Part shown: one piece after another, positions 18,202-27,466 of the stretch
Position numbering within the stretch: position 1 is the first letter of the stretch
Layout: the number at the start of each line of letters is the position of its first letter
Program-made: the position numbers and the translations under genes
Assembly (NCBI RefSeq): GCF_020215665.1
Contig: NZ_CP084061.1
Coordinates: forward strand, 2,202,001 to 2,266,000
Direction of reading: 5' to 3'
Origin: Blautia parvula
GTDB lineage: Bacteria > Bacillota > Clostridia > Lachnospirales > Lachnospiraceae
Length of the DNA: 64,000 nucleotides
Notes under the pieces: generated by a model
What the model saw: the letters and a program-made list of their open reading frames with translations, nothing else
The model's database searches: none
What the model was told of the DNA's origin: nothing

Positions 18202-19230
18202 TCACCATTTATTTCTTACTTTTTCCGCAAATCCCAGCATGTGATGGATTTTCAGCTCTGTGCCGTCATCCAGAACTGCTGTACCGTCGAAATGGCCGAA
18301 CACCTGATGCTGGTCACTTAAGATAATTCCTGCCGAGGTATATGCCCTGCGGTCCAGGACCGGCGTGAAGGTCAGATCCAGCCTGTCATCTGAGGAGGTA
18401 AAGTACCAGGGTTTCAGATACTGCTCCCTGCCCTCCTTCTCCCCCGGAATATGGAACCTGACCTGTTCCAGTTTATGGGCGTGACCGTCATAGAACAGCA
18501 TGTTTTCAGACGCTGCGGAGGTATCACCAAAACCATACCCCAGATTAAAGCCGAACACTTTACCGTCGATCCATCCATGCATGGCACTCCAGTACCAGGT
18601 GTTGCTGTAGGTCCAGACACCGCGTCCCCAGTCCAGAAGTCCGAAACTGTCCTCCGGGTTCAGGTAATGGCGGCGGCCTTTGTATTCCACTACGCCTCTG
18701 GCCCGCATGCCGATGATCTTCTGGTTGTAGTAGAACGCCTTCTCCTTCTCAAAAGGAGTGGCGATCACCATGCTGTCCTCCGGCTCCTTATCCAGGATGA
18801 TTTTCATTCTGATCGGCTCATGGTCCTCAAAGTTCTTCATCCAGGCCCTCAAAACACGTCTGCCTTTCTCGACACGGAAGGAGAAATAACACTTTTTGTC
18901 GTGATATTTTGTCTCCCCGTATCCCGAATCCGGCGGCAGATTGGTCTTTCCCATAGGGAAAACCGTCATAGGGCTCACGGTCCGTTCTGTCCGGGCATCA
19001 AAGTCCAGAAAAGAAATGCTCATAAGCCCCATATAACTGTTGTCATCCACAGTCAGAGCCACCCCGAAATGAGAATTATGGATCAGATAGTAATCCCATT
19101 CCTTAATTCGGAAAGGATTGGCCTGAATCTTATCCCTGTCGTATTTTTTTACCAGTGACAGGGCATATCCGGCCTGCGCCAGATTTCCGTATTCGTCCAG
19201 CAGATTCCCGGGTTCCAGTTTTTTCTGCAT
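18202..19230 (-). CDS. DUF2804 family protein
   Basis: 342 residues from the ATG at 19230 (AAAGGGGG upstream; the 348-residue reading lacks a site). The sequence is rich in beta strands and aromatic residues (LLDWGRGVWTYSNTWYWSAM, GFNLGYGFGDTSAASEN) and matches the DUF2804 family, whose fold resembles lipocalin-like AttH/hydroxyneurosporene hydratase proteins. No biochemical role is established. It starts 27 bases after the ZIP transporter gene and shares its terminator, but a functional link to metal uptake is not evident. Confidence 0.8.
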   Translation of the reverse strand: MQKKLEPGNLLDEYGNLAQAGYALSLVKKYDRDKIQANPFRIKEWDYYLIHNSHFGVALTVDDNSYMGLMSISFLDFDARTERTVSPMTVFPMGKTNLPPDSGYGETKYHDKKCYFSFRVEKGRRVLRAWMKNFEDHEPIRMKIILDKEPEDSMVIATPFEKEKAFYYNQKIIGMRARGVVEYKGRRHYLNPEDSFGLLDWGRGVWTYSNTWYWSAMHGWIDGKVFGFNLGYGFGDTSAASENMLFYDGHAHKLEQVRFHIPGEKEGREQYLKPWYFTSSDDRLDLTFTPVLDRRAYTSAGIILSDQHQVFGHFDGTAVLDDGTELKIHHMLGFAEKVRNKW

Positions 19231-19257
19231 ACAAAATCCCCCTTTCACACAGTCCTT

Positions 19258-20034
19258 TTATCCCAGTGCTACATCCAGAATCATCATGACTACAAATCCA
19301 ACGGCAAATCCGATGGTCGCAATATTGGAATGATCTCCCTCACTGGCCTCAGGGATCAGCTCCTCCACCACCACGTATACCATGGCACCTGCTGCAAAAG
19401 ACAGCAGATACGGAAGAACCGGTGTGATATAGGAAGCCAGAAGTATTGTCAAAAGCGCTCCGATAGGCTCCACGATTCCGGAGAGGGTTCCCATGGTAAA
19501 GGCCCGTGCTCTGGTATTTCCCTCACTTTTCAGCGGAAGGGATATGATGGCTCCCTCCGGGAAATTCTGGATGGCTATACCGATGGAGAGGGCAAAAGCT
19601 CCCATCATACTGATGTCTGAATTCTGCGCCAGCATACCGGCAAACACCACGCCCACTGCCATACCTTCCGGTATATTATGAAGGGTGACTGCCAGGACCA
19701 GCATGGTATTCTTCTTCAGACTGCATTTTTTTCCCTCCGGCTCGCTGCATCCCAGATGCAGATGGGGAATCAGGCGGTCCATGGCAAGCAGAAACAAAAT
19801 TCCGAGTCCAAAGCCTACAGCCGCCGGTATGAAAGCCAGTTTTCCCATATGCTCCGACATATCCATGGAGGGAATGAGCAGCGACCACACGGAAGCGGCT
19901 ATCATAACACCTGACGCAAATCCCAGAAGCATTTTCTGCACCAGGGGTTTGATCTCATTTTTCAGGAAGAACACACAGGCAGCTCCCAGTGTAGTTCCGG
20001 CAAAGGGAATTAAGATTCCCAGAAATGTATTCAT
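19258..20034 (-). CDS. ZIP family divalent metal transporter
   Basis: 258 residues with about eight hydrophobic segments. The ZIP signature is present in segments 4 and 5: VTLHNIPEGMAVG and IAIQNFPEGAIISLPL, whose His, Asn, Pro and Glu residues line the metal path. A cytoplasmic loop (about 90-105) is Cys/Lys rich. Family members import Zn2+, Fe2+ or Mn2+. It probably starts an operon with the DUF2804 gene. A TACAAT hexamer about 90 bases upstream may be its -10 box. Confidence 0.9.
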   Translation of the reverse strand: MNTFLGILIPFAGTTLGAACVFFLKNEIKPLVQKMLLGFASGVMIAASVWSLLIPSMDMSEHMGKLAFIPAAVGFGLGILFLLAMDRLIPHLHLGCSEPEGKKCSLKKNTMLVLAVTLHNIPEGMAVGVVFAGMLAQNSDISMMGAFALSIGIAIQNFPEGAIISLPLKSEGNTRARAFTMGTLSGIVEPIGALLTILLASYITPVLPYLLSFAAGAMVYVVVEELIPEASEGDHSNIATIGFAVGFVVMMILDVALG

Positions 20035-20291
20035 ATTTTATCACCTGCTTTTCTTTTATTCGTAGATTTGCCGATGTCTGTTTACGCAGCTCTGTTCTGC
20101 GGTTTATAGGATACCGGCAAATGTTAAAATTATTGTAGCATAATCCAGACTAATTTGCACTAATTTTGTTAAGTTTTCTGTTAGCTTCCATTCCTTTCCT
20201 AACGGTTCGCACGCCGCTGTCCCGTCAGGTGCTTTCAGGCCAAAAGCATAAAAACACCCGGGCAGCCGGGCAGGCGGAACATTCTTTACAG

Positions 20292-20343
20292 AAAAAGACC
20301 CTGTAAAGAAACAGCTGTGCGGCCGTTCTCTTTTACAGGGTCT
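20292..20343 (-). terminator. Terminator of the flavodoxin operon
   Basis: AGACCCTGTAAA (20296-20307) and TTTACAGGGTCT (20332-20343) form a 12-bp stem that ends in five U residues when read leftward. The rest of 20035-20377 holds no convincing gene; a 108-codon frame there overlaps flavodoxin and looks accidental. Confidence 0.82.
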
Positions 20344-20377
20344 GCGTCTGTAACCTTTGAAATATGTAACCTTTAAA

Positions 20378-20803
20378 TTATGAAGCCAATGATTTCCCCA
20401 GTTTTCTGCAGGCTTCTTTTTCATCATCACCGGGTTCCTCGCTGCAGATCACGCTGTCGCAGACAAGCTCTGCGCCGTCCTTTCTGCATTTTTCCTCCCA
20501 GGTGCGCATCCATTCTCCATCACCCCAGCCGTAAGAACCAAACAAAGCGATTTTCCTGCCTTTCAGCTTTGGTTCACAGTCCGTAAATAAAGGTTCAAAT
20601 TCTGTATCCTCAAGCTCCTCATCTCCCATGGACGGGCATCCGAAGGCCACTGCGTCAAATTCATCCATTTTCTCTGCGCTGAATGTTTCAGGAGTGAAAG
20701 AAAAGGCCTCCGCCCCTGCTTCTTTTGCACCTTCTGTCACCGCCTCAGCCATCATCTCGGTATTTCCGGTTCCGCTCCAGTATACAACTGCTATTTTACT
20801 CAT
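20378..20803 (-). CDS. Flavodoxin, short chain
   Basis: 141 residues from the ATG at 20803 (GGAGG upstream). The FMN phosphate loop is WSGTGNTEMMAEAV near the N-terminus, and the two FMN-stacking loops fall around PSMGDEELE and GSYGWGDGEWM. Flavodoxins carry single electrons in place of ferredoxin when iron is scarce. It is the last gene of an operon with DUF3793 and DUF2325 genes, behind two DtxR-like palindromes, which supports induction by iron limitation. Confidence 0.95.
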   Translation of the reverse strand: MSKIAVVYWSGTGNTEMMAEAVTEGAKEAGAEAFSFTPETFSAEKMDEFDAVAFGCPSMGDEELEDTEFEPLFTDCEPKLKGRKIALFGSYGWGDGEWMRTWEEKCRKDGAELVCDSVICSEEPGDDEKEACRKLGKSLAS

Positions 20804-20844
20804 GATTATATCCTCCATATCGCATCATCTTGGGCAGAAGCTTT

Positions 20845-21396
20845 TTATGCCGCCACTGCCAGTTTCCAGACAGGTTTTCCCTGCTGCCACAGCCTGAGAT
20901 AGATTTCCCTGCATTTCCGGAATCTCTCAAACAGCTTCATGGTCTCACACTCGTTGCAGTACACTTTCCAGCAGCCTGCACATTTGCTGTTTTTCCCGGC
21001 GTTTTCAATAAATCCTTTCACATCGCCTAAGGGATATCCCAAAAACAGGCCTATCTCGTGAGGGAAGTTCCCACCTTTCTCAAGCCGTATGTGCAGCCGT
21101 TCAATTGCCTGGTCAACGTCAGTATTCTCATATCCGTATGTTTGTAAAAATTCTGCCACACCGGGTTTTGTCAGATCTTCTTTCAGCTTCTGCCTTCTGT
21201 AGACGTAAATCAGTGCCGTCCCTTCCCGTTTTCTCACCACGGAAAGGGAGATTCCTTTCTCGGCAAACTGTTGTTTCAGGCTTTCAAGCTGGCCATCCAG
21301 CTCCTTCCAGGAAGCATAAGGCATATTAAAAAGATTTGCCGTCTTGATGGATGCCAGCGTCGGTGAACAATGTTCTACCAGATAACGTTCCAGCAT
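20845..21396 (-). CDS. DUF3793 family protein
   Basis: 183 residues of the DUF3793 family, common in Clostridia and often next to flavodoxin or Fe2+ transport genes. The C-terminal half holds a Cys cluster, KCAGCWKVYCNECETMK (about residues 137-153), and GLFLGYPLGDVKGF. The Cys pattern suggests metal or Fe-S binding, but no function is established. It lies between the DUF2325 and flavodoxin genes, 6 bases from the former. Confidence 0.85.
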   Translation of the reverse strand: MLERYLVEHCSPTLASIKTANLFNMPYASWKELDGQLESLKQQFAEKGISLSVVRKREGTALIYVYRRQKLKEDLTKPGVAEFLQTYGYENTDVDQAIERLHIRLEKGGNFPHEIGLFLGYPLGDVKGFIENAGKNSKCAGCWKVYCNECETMKLFERFRKCREIYLRLWQQGKPVWKLAVAA

Positions 21397-21402
21397 ATGG
21401 TT

Positions 21403-21690
21403 TTATTCCTTTCCTGCATATTCTTCTAAGACATTGTGCAGGGCCGCGGCACTGCTCGTGTGCACCCTGGCCACCGGAATCTGATTCTTCTTTGCCTCCT
21501 GAAGAGCGCTCACCACCATTTTATGGGAAACCGTGTTGGTGAACAGGATCATCAAATCCGGACAGCCCAGTTTTTTCTTCAGGGCGCCTTTTTCCTTGGC
21601 AAAAACCTTGGCCTTACAGCCATGGCACTTACAGATAGTTTCATACTGACAGACCATTCTCTCATTTCCGCCTACAATGACAATACTCAT
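21403..21690 (-). CDS. DUF2325 family protein
   Basis: 95 residues from the ATG at 21690 (AGGAG eight bases upstream). DUF2325 proteins have a small Rossmann-like fold. The start VIVGGNERMVCQYETICKCHGC carries three Cys that could bind metal (quoted without the first residue run). First gene of the iron-boxed operon. No characterised activity. Confidence 0.82.
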   Translation of the reverse strand: MSIVIVGGNERMVCQYETICKCHGCKAKVFAKEKGALKKKLGCPDLMILFTNTVSHKMVVSALQEAKKNQIPVARVHTSSAAALHNVLEEYAGKE

Positions 21691-21709
21691 GGGCAAATTC
21701 TCCTTTTTC

Positions 21710-21727
21710 AGTTAGTTGTATCTAACT
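21710..21727. promoter_or_regulatory. DtxR-like iron box A
   Basis: AGTTAGTTGTATCTAACT has perfect 6-bp outer arms AGTTAG/CTAACT. It lies in the leader of the DUF2325 operon, 20 bases before the start codon. Confidence 0.55.
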
Positions 21728-21809
21728 CATAGTTTTTATTAGAGCGGATGCAACTGCGTACATCCGCTGATTGGGTTGTGTATGTTTATGTGGAGTGGTG
21801 TTTCTTTTG

Positions 21810-21825
21810 GTTAGCTACAGCTAAC
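21810..21825. promoter_or_regulatory. DtxR-like iron box B
   Basis: GTTAGCTACAGCTAAC has perfect 7-bp arms around AC. It sits at about +5 to +20 of the predicted transcription start, the place expected for a repressor. Confidence 0.65.
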
Positions 21826-21836
21826 TTATGTCATAT

Positions 21837-21865
21837 ACTATACACAGTTTCATAGCGTGTGTCAA
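21837..21865 (-). promoter_or_regulatory. Promoter of the DUF2325-DUF3793-flavodoxin operon
   Basis: On the minus strand consensus TTGACA (21860-21865) and TATAGT (21837-21842) are 17 bases apart, just upstream of iron box B. The 140-base leader also contains the hairpin AGCGGATG/CATCCGCT. Confidence 0.75.
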
Positions 21866-21925
21866 GAAGATTTGTAAAAAAGATTGCCGTCTTGTATCCG
21901 CCACTGCCCGCCTGTGCATAACCGC

Positions 21926-22726
21926 CTAAATTTCAAATGTCTCCAGATCTTCCGGTACGAAAAGATTTCCGCTGTAGTATTCCCTGCCCTCCTCTGTATA
22001 GAGGCGTTTTCTGTCAGCCAGGTTTCTGTCCTCCGTGTGGTACAGGATGAGATTCGGCACCTCCAGTTCCCGGGCGGTTATGCAGGCGTCTTTTGCCGTG
22101 CTGTGGTGTTTTTCATAAGGTTTGAAAATATCCCTCTGTGCGTAGAGGCAAAACGCCTCATGCATGAGCCAGTCGCTGCCTTTTATAAATTCCTCATCTT
22201 TTTCGTTATAAGGTTCATCTCCGGCGCAGGTCAGTCTGATACCCTCTTTTGTTTTCAGAGTGAATCCGAATTGTTTTGCCTTGGTGGAAAAAATATCAAA
22301 AAATACAGTCTCGCATCCCAGAATCTCTGCCCGGCTTCCGTGTTCCACTGTGACAAAACGGATGCGTTCCCCCAGATGCCTGGTTACTTTCTTCTGTATG
22401 GTCATTTCCGTGATGGTGGTGAGAATCCGCTTCAAGTCCTCATGACAGTAGATCCGCAGTTCTCCCTCATACTTTCCCTGCTCTATGGCTGTGCCAATCA
22501 TGCGTATCATCCACACAACTCCCAGAAGATGGTCCACGTGTTCATGGGTTACAAAAATATCATGTATATCTGTAACCGGAATCTCTGCCGCTTTCAGTCT
22601 TTCCAGAATTCCGTTACCGCCTCCTGCATCTACCAGAAAGTGCCGGTTTCCCTCAGTAAGGGCAAAACAGGTATTGTAGCATTTTGTCACCGTAGCATGA
22701 CCGGTGCCCAGCATTGTAAGTTTCAT
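21926..22726 (-). CDS. Metallo-beta-lactamase fold hydrolase, RNase Z-like
   Basis: 266 residues with the binuclear zinc motif THEHVDHLLG (about 60-69), an earlier GTGHATVTK loop and a final HTED that supplies further ligands. The overall form resembles the RNase Z/arylsulfatase branch of the MBL superfamily, though it lacks a recognisable tRNA-binding exosite, so a small-molecule substrate is equally possible. GGGAGG precedes the ATG. It stands alone; no function can be taken from context. Confidence 0.85.
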   Translation of the reverse strand: MKLTMLGTGHATVTKCYNTCFALTEGNRHFLVDAGGGNGILERLKAAEIPVTDIHDIFVTHEHVDHLLGVVWMIRMIGTAIEQGKYEGELRIYCHEDLKRILTTITEMTIQKKVTRHLGERIRFVTVEHGSRAEILGCETVFFDIFSTKAKQFGFTLKTKEGIRLTCAGDEPYNEKDEEFIKGSDWLMHEAFCLYAQRDIFKPYEKHHSTAKDACITARELEVPNLILYHTEDRNLADRKRLYTEEGREYYSGNLFVPEDLETFEI

Positions 22727-22912
22727 ATGTAACCTCCCTTTGTAAAAACAATGTATCCTTAAATATCATAGACAGTTTTCCGAAGAAAATCAATTTCTTT
22801 CTCTGCTTTTTTCTTTTATCCTCTCATTTCTGTCTCTTATGATGTCTCTCTTGACTCTTTGATTTCGCTTCTCTATAGTAACAGTAAAAGTAGCTGTGAA
22901 GGGGGCTGTTTC

Positions 22913-23383
22913 ATGAAAATCAAATTACCGGTTACACTTTACCAGCGTATTTTAAGCATATTGTCCTTCCTGCTTCTGGCCGGACAGATCTTATGTCTTA
23001 TTCTGCGCTGGAATCATTTGCCTGATGAGATTCCCACCCATTTTGGACTGAATGGACAGGCGGATGCCTACGGTTCCAAAGGGTCTGTGATCCTTCTGCC
23101 GGTCATAAGTATTTTGATCTATCTGCTGATGATATTTGTGGAAAAATTTCCCGAACTCTGGAATGTGCCCGGTCATGTGACGCCTGAGAACATCGGATGG
23201 ATCTATGGAAATGTAAAAAGTATGCTTGTCTCCGAAAAGTTCGGTGTCTGTTTTATCTTCTTCTATATAAATTACTGCACCGTATTCTGCCGCGATATAG
23301 GGGCGTGGTTCCTGCCTGTATCGATGCTCTATCTTGCAGGCACTATGGTTTTCTTTCTCCGGAGAGCCGTACATTTTAAATAG
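22913..23383 (+). CDS. DUF1648 family membrane protein
   Basis: 156 residues from the ATG at 22913 (GGGGG site; the reading from 22859 has none). A hydrophobic segment at 10-32 is followed by LPDEIPTHFGLNGQADAYGSK, the hallmark of DUF1648 (here given as its 5' 20 residues plus one), then two or three more membrane segments. This domain is common in small Firmicutes membrane proteins near transport or immunity genes; function unknown. It is one of the few plus-strand genes and converges on the arabinose operon at a shared terminator. Confidence 0.8.
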   Translation: MKIKLPVTLYQRILSILSFLLLAGQILCLILRWNHLPDEIPTHFGLNGQADAYGSKGSVILLPVISILIYLLMIFVEKFPELWNVPGHVTPENIGWIYGNVKSMLVSEKFGVCFIFFYINYCTVFCRDIGAWFLPVSMLYLAGTMVFFLRRAVHFK

Positions 23384-23410
23384 CTTCTTCTTCCCTGCCA
23401 AAACGCGCAT

Positions 23411-23455
23411 AAAAGAGGCACACAAACGCATCTTACTGCCTCTGTGTGCCTCTTA
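23411..23455. terminator. Bidirectional terminator between DUF1648 and the FGGY kinase
   Basis: AAGAGGCACACA (23413-23424) and TGTGTGCCTCTT (23443-23454) form a perfect 12-bp stem between two converging genes. Confidence 0.78.
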
Positions 23456-23459
23456 TCAC

Positions 23460-25067
23460 TTATCTCATAGTATCAACAGCCGCCCTCTCAATAGCCAGTC
23501 CTTTCTGATACCGTTTGATAAATTTATCAAATCCGGCCACATCTGCCGGGTCGGGAGCCATCTCGCTTCCCGTCTCTCCTGCAAATACTTTATTGGTCAG
23601 ATACTCATCCAGAGTTTCATTCTCCTCTTTGTGGACCATATAGGAAGCCAGCAGGGCAATTCCCCAGGCTCCGCCTTCTCCTGCAGTCTCCATAACAGAC
23701 ACCGGAACGTCAATGGCTCCTGCCATGATCTTCTGTCCCACGCCCTTCGTCTTGAACAGACCGCCGTGACCCAGAATCTTGTCCAGTTTCACGCCTTCAT
23801 CTTTTAACAGAATATCAAGACCTGTCTTCAAAGCGCCAAGGGCTGTGAACAGGTGTACTCTCATAAAGTTAGCCAGATTGAATCTGCTCTCCGGCATACG
23901 GGCAAAGAGGGGGCGTCCCTCCTCAAATCCGGTGATGTGCTCCCCTGAGAAATAGTTGTAAGCCAGCAGGCCGCCGCAGTCATCATCTCCCTCAAGGGCT
24001 TTGTTATACAGGGTTTTGAACAGCTTATCCATGTCCACTTCCACCCCGAATGCCTCTGCAAATTCCTTGAACAGGGATACCCAGGCATTCAGATCAGAGG
24101 TGCAGTTGTTGCAGTGCACCATTGCCACGTGATTGCCGGTAGGTGTTGTCACCATATCAATCTCCTTGTATACCCTGGAAAGCTCCTTTTCCAAAACGAC
24201 CATGGCAAATACAGATGTTCCGGCAGAAACATTACCTGTACGTTTTGCGATGCTGTTCGTTGCAGTCATACCGGTACCGGCATCTCCCTCCGGAGGACAA
24301 ACCGGAATACCTGCCTGCAGATTTCCACTCACATCCAGAAGTTTTGCGCCCTCCTCTGTCAAAGCACCGGCATCCTGGCCTGCACTTAATACTTTCGGAA
24401 GGATTTCTCTCAGTTTCCAGGGATATTTTTTATCAGCGACAAGGGCGTCAAACTGCTCTATCATGCGGGCATTAAAATCTCCTGTGTTCATGTCAATGGG
24501 GAACATACCGGAGGCCTCGCCTACGCCCAGCACCTTCTGTCCGGTCAGTTTCCAGTGGATGTATCCGGCCAGTGTTGTCTGGAATTTGATTTTTGCCACA
24601 TGCTCCTCCTGGTTCAGGACAGCCTGGTACAGATGGGCAATACTCCACCTCTGGGGAATATTAAAATTAAATACTTCTGTCAGCTTATCCGAAGCTTCCT
24701 CCGTCATGGTGTTTCTCCATGTACGGAACGGTACCAGCAGTTCATCCTTCTCGTCAAATACCATATAGCCGTGCATCATGGCACTGAAACCCACAGCGCC
24801 CAGTTTTGTGATGACAGCGCCGTATTTTTCCTTTACATCCTCCGCCATTTTGGCATAGCTGTCCTGCAGTCCTTTCCAGATGTCCTCCAGGGTGTAGGTC
24901 CAGATATTATTTACCAGACGGTTTTCCCAGTCATGGCTTCCGGATGCGATGGGGGCGTTGTCTTCGCCGATCAGCACTGCCTTGATGCGGGTAGAACCAA
25001 ATTCAATCCCCAGAACCGCGTTGCCGCTTTCAATTACACTTTTTGCCTTTTCCAAATCAAAACCCAT
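23460..25067 (-). CDS. FGGY-family carbohydrate kinase, xylulokinase-like
   Basis: 535 residues with the FGGY two-domain ASKHA fold. The ATP/sugar site begins [16 protein letters not shown] (about 19-34), and [11 protein letters not shown] and [12 protein letters not shown] mark the second domain. It would phosphorylate a ketose or polyol, substrate unknown. It is the last gene of the araR-araB-araD operon, 23 bases after araD, although the arabinose pathway already has AraB. A second substrate such as xylulose or another pentulose is the likely reason. Confidence 0.88.
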   Translation of the reverse strand: MGFDLEKAKSVIESGNAVLGIEFGSTRIKAVLIGEDNAPIASGSHDWENRLVNNIWTYTLEDIWKGLQDSYAKMAEDVKEKYGAVITKLGAVGFSAMMHGYMVFDEKDELLVPFRTWRNTMTEEASDKLTEVFNFNIPQRWSIAHLYQAVLNQEEHVAKIKFQTTLAGYIHWKLTGQKVLGVGEASGMFPIDMNTGDFNARMIEQFDALVADKKYPWKLREILPKVLSAGQDAGALTEEGAKLLDVSGNLQAGIPVCPPEGDAGTGMTATNSIAKRTGNVSAGTSVFAMVVLEKELSRVYKEIDMVTTPTGNHVAMVHCNNCTSDLNAWVSLFKEFAEAFGVEVDMDKLFKTLYNKALEGDDDCGGLLAYNYFSGEHITGFEEGRPLFARMPESRFNLANFMRVHLFTALGALKTGLDILLKDEGVKLDKILGHGGLFKTKGVGQKIMAGAIDVPVSVMETAGEGGAWGIALLASYMVHKEENETLDEYLTNKVFAGETGSEMAPDPADVAGFDKFIKRYQKGLAIERAAVDTMR

Positions 25068-25090
25068 GAAATCTTACCTCCGATATATTT

Positions 25091-25780
25091 TTATTTCTGT
25101 CCGTAGTAGGCATTTGCACCGTGTTTTCTGTAATAATGCTTGTCCTGCAGTTCCTGGGGAGCCGGCTGTACCTGCGGGTTGATGGTCTCGCAGCGGGCTG
25201 CCATCTTGGCAACTTCCTCCAGAACGACTGCATTGTGGACTGCTTCGTGTCCGTCTTTGCCCCAGGTAAAGGGTCCATGGTTCTTGCACAGGACTGCAGG
25301 AACCGCTTCATAGTCCCTGTCCTGGAAATATTCCGCAATGAGAAGGCCCGTGTTCTTCTCATACGCCCCGTCAATCTCCTCTTTTGTCAGGCATCTGACG
25401 CAGGGAATCTCCCCATACATATAATCTGCATGGGTGGTGCCGTAGCAGGGAATGCCTCTTCCCGCCTGTGCCCAGCTTGTAGCCCAGGAAGAATGTGTAT
25501 GTACGATTCCGCCGATGTTTGGAAATGCCTTGTACAGCTCAACATGTGTGGGTGTATCGGAGGATGGATTATATTTCCCCTCAATTTTGTTGCCATTTAA
25601 ATCCATGATCACCATGTCTTCCGGTGTCAGTTTATCATAATCCACACCGCTTGGTTTGATGGCAAAATAACCGGTACTGCGGTCAATCTGGCTTACATTT
25701 CCCCAGGTAAAGGTTACCAGTCCGTATTTTGGCAGCAGCATATTTGCCTCGTATACCGCTTTTTTCAGTTCTTCCAACAT
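25091..25780 (-). CDS. araD: L-ribulose-5-phosphate 4-epimerase
   Basis: 229 residues, the normal size of the class II aldolase-like epimerase that makes D-xylulose 5-phosphate. The zinc ligands are visible in [14 protein letters not shown] (His-x-His) and the later [11 protein letters not shown] region; WGNVSQID and IKPSGVDYD form the phosphate site. It follows araB by 3 bases, so the two are probably co-translated. Confidence 0.96.
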   Translation of the reverse strand: MLEELKKAVYEANMLLPKYGLVTFTWGNVSQIDRSTGYFAIKPSGVDYDKLTPEDMVIMDLNGNKIEGKYNPSSDTPTHVELYKAFPNIGGIVHTHSSWATSWAQAGRGIPCYGTTHADYMYGEIPCVRCLTKEEIDGAYEKNTGLLIAEYFQDRDYEAVPAVLCKNHGPFTWGKDGHEAVHNAVVLEEVAKMAARCETINPQVQPAPQELQDKHYYRKHGANAYYGQK

Positions 25781-25783
25781 AAT

Positions 25784-27454
25784 TTATCTCCTCGCTTCCG
25801 CTTTTATTTTTTTCAGTCTCTTCATCACATCGTTGCCTCCCCGCCCGAAATAGTCGTGCAGGATCTTAAATTCATGATACAGCTTTTCATAAGCTGCCGC
25901 ATGTTCCGGGTCCGGCCTGTAGGTTCTCTCCTCCACGCGTCCCATGGCTTTGGCCGCTTCAAAGATGGTATCATAACCGCCCTTCTCCCTTCCTGCCGCC
26001 ACGGCGCCGAACATAGCTGAGCCAAGGGCCGGAGACTGGTCAGAGGCACCGATGAAAATCTCCCGGTTAGTCACATCCGCATAAATCTGCATCATCATGG
26101 CATTTTTCTTGGAAATGCCTCCGCAGGCGTAAAGTTCCTCCACCGGTACGCCTGCCTGCTCAAAATTATCAATAATGGTGCGCATGCCGTAGGCTGTGGC
26201 CTCGATCAATGCCCTGTAGATTTCCTCCGGTTTTGTGGTCAGTGTCAGGCCCAGGATCATGCCTGTCAGGTCCGCGTCCACCAGAACGGAGCGGTTGCCG
26301 TTCCACCAGTCCAGGGCAATCAGGCCGCTCTCTCCGACCTTCAGCCGGGATGCCTTCTCAGTGAGCAGCTCGTGGATATTCATGTCCCTTTGTTCTGCTT
26401 CCCTGACATATCCCGCGGGCACACAGTTTTTCACAAACCACTCAAAATGGTCCCCCACACAGGGCTGTCCAGCCTCATATCCATAGAGGCCCGGGAGAAC
26501 GCCGTCCTCCACAACGCCGCAGATTCCGGGAACCATTTTCTCCTCCCTGCTGCACATAATGCCGCAGGTGGAAGTGCCCATGATCATCAGAAGCTTATTC
26601 GGCTCTGTGATTCCCACAGCCGGCAGAGACACATGGGCATCCACATTGGCTGTCCCCACTGCCATGCCCTCTTTAAGACCCAGGCGCTCTGCCATCTCTC
26701 TTGTCAGCTCACCGGCTTTTGCCCCCTGGGGATAGACCTCTGCCCCAAGCTTCTCCTGCGCCACATGCTCCAGGCGCGCATCCAGTGCTTTGAAAAATGC
26801 GGGGGAAGGATACCCCTCCTTTTTATTCCAGAAAGCCTTGTACCCGGCTGCGCATCCGCTGCGCTTTTCCTGCCCGGTCAGCCTTAAGACCACCCAGTCC
26901 GCAGCCTCCACGAACCGGTCTGCCTCTTCATAGACCTCCGGTGCCTCTTTCAGGATTTCCATGAGCTTTGGGATCATCCATTCTGAGGAAACCTTTCCGC
27001 CGTATCGTGAGAGGAATGTCTCGCCCCGTTCCTTCGCAATACGGGTGCAGATATTGGCCTCCTCCTGCGCCGCGTGGTGTTTCCACAGTTTCGGCCATGC
27101 GTGGGGAACATGCTCCCACTCCTTCTGTATACAGAGAGGGGTGCCCTCCCTGTCCACCGGCATGACAGTACAAGCGGTAAAGTCTATGGACAGACCTATG
27201 ATATCCTCAGGTTTCACCCTGCTTTCCCTAAGAACAGCAGGTATGGTCATATCCAGCACCTCCAGATAATCCAGGGGATGCTGAAGAGCCCAGTCCGGGG
27301 GCAGTCTGGTTCCGTCCGGCAGGTATTCCTCCATCACTTTATGGGTGTAAGCTTTGGTGCTCTGTGCAATTACGGTTCCGTCAGATACATCCACCAGCAC
27401 TGCCCTGCCGGACTGTGTGCCGTAATCCACACCGATTGCGTATTTTCTGTTCAT
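25784..27454 (-). CDS. araB: Ribulokinase
   Basis: 556 residues, typical of ribulokinase, which phosphorylates L-ribulose. The start [17 protein letters not shown] is the AraB form of the FGGY phosphate-1 loop, [14 protein letters not shown]-like [15 protein letters not shown] and [18 protein letters not shown] follow. GGAGATAAGG precedes the ATG. First enzyme gene after araR. No arabinose isomerase (araA) is present in the window, so it must be elsewhere. Confidence 0.96.
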   Translation of the reverse strand: MNRKYAIGVDYGTQSGRAVLVDVSDGTVIAQSTKAYTHKVMEEYLPDGTRLPPDWALQHPLDYLEVLDMTIPAVLRESRVKPEDIIGLSIDFTACTVMPVDREGTPLCIQKEWEHVPHAWPKLWKHHAAQEEANICTRIAKERGETFLSRYGGKVSSEWMIPKLMEILKEAPEVYEEADRFVEAADWVVLRLTGQEKRSGCAAGYKAFWNKKEGYPSPAFFKALDARLEHVAQEKLGAEVYPQGAKAGELTREMAERLGLKEGMAVGTANVDAHVSLPAVGITEPNKLLMIMGTSTCGIMCSREEKMVPGICGVVEDGVLPGLYGYEAGQPCVGDHFEWFVKNCVPAGYVREAEQRDMNIHELLTEKASRLKVGESGLIALDWWNGNRSVLVDADLTGMILGLTLTTKPEEIYRALIEATAYGMRTIIDNFEQAGVPVEELYACGGISKKNAMMMQIYADVTNREIFIGASDQSPALGSAMFGAVAAGREKGGYDTIFEAAKAMGRVEERTYRPDPEHAAAYEKLYHEFKILHDYFGRGGNDVMKRLKKIKAEARR

Positions 27455-27466
27455 CCGCCTTATCTC

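Noticed and set aside
20104-20430. 108-codon minus-strand frame overlapping the flavodoxin end
   Set aside because: It runs through the flavodoxin terminator hairpin, has no ribosome site and odd composition; judged accidental.
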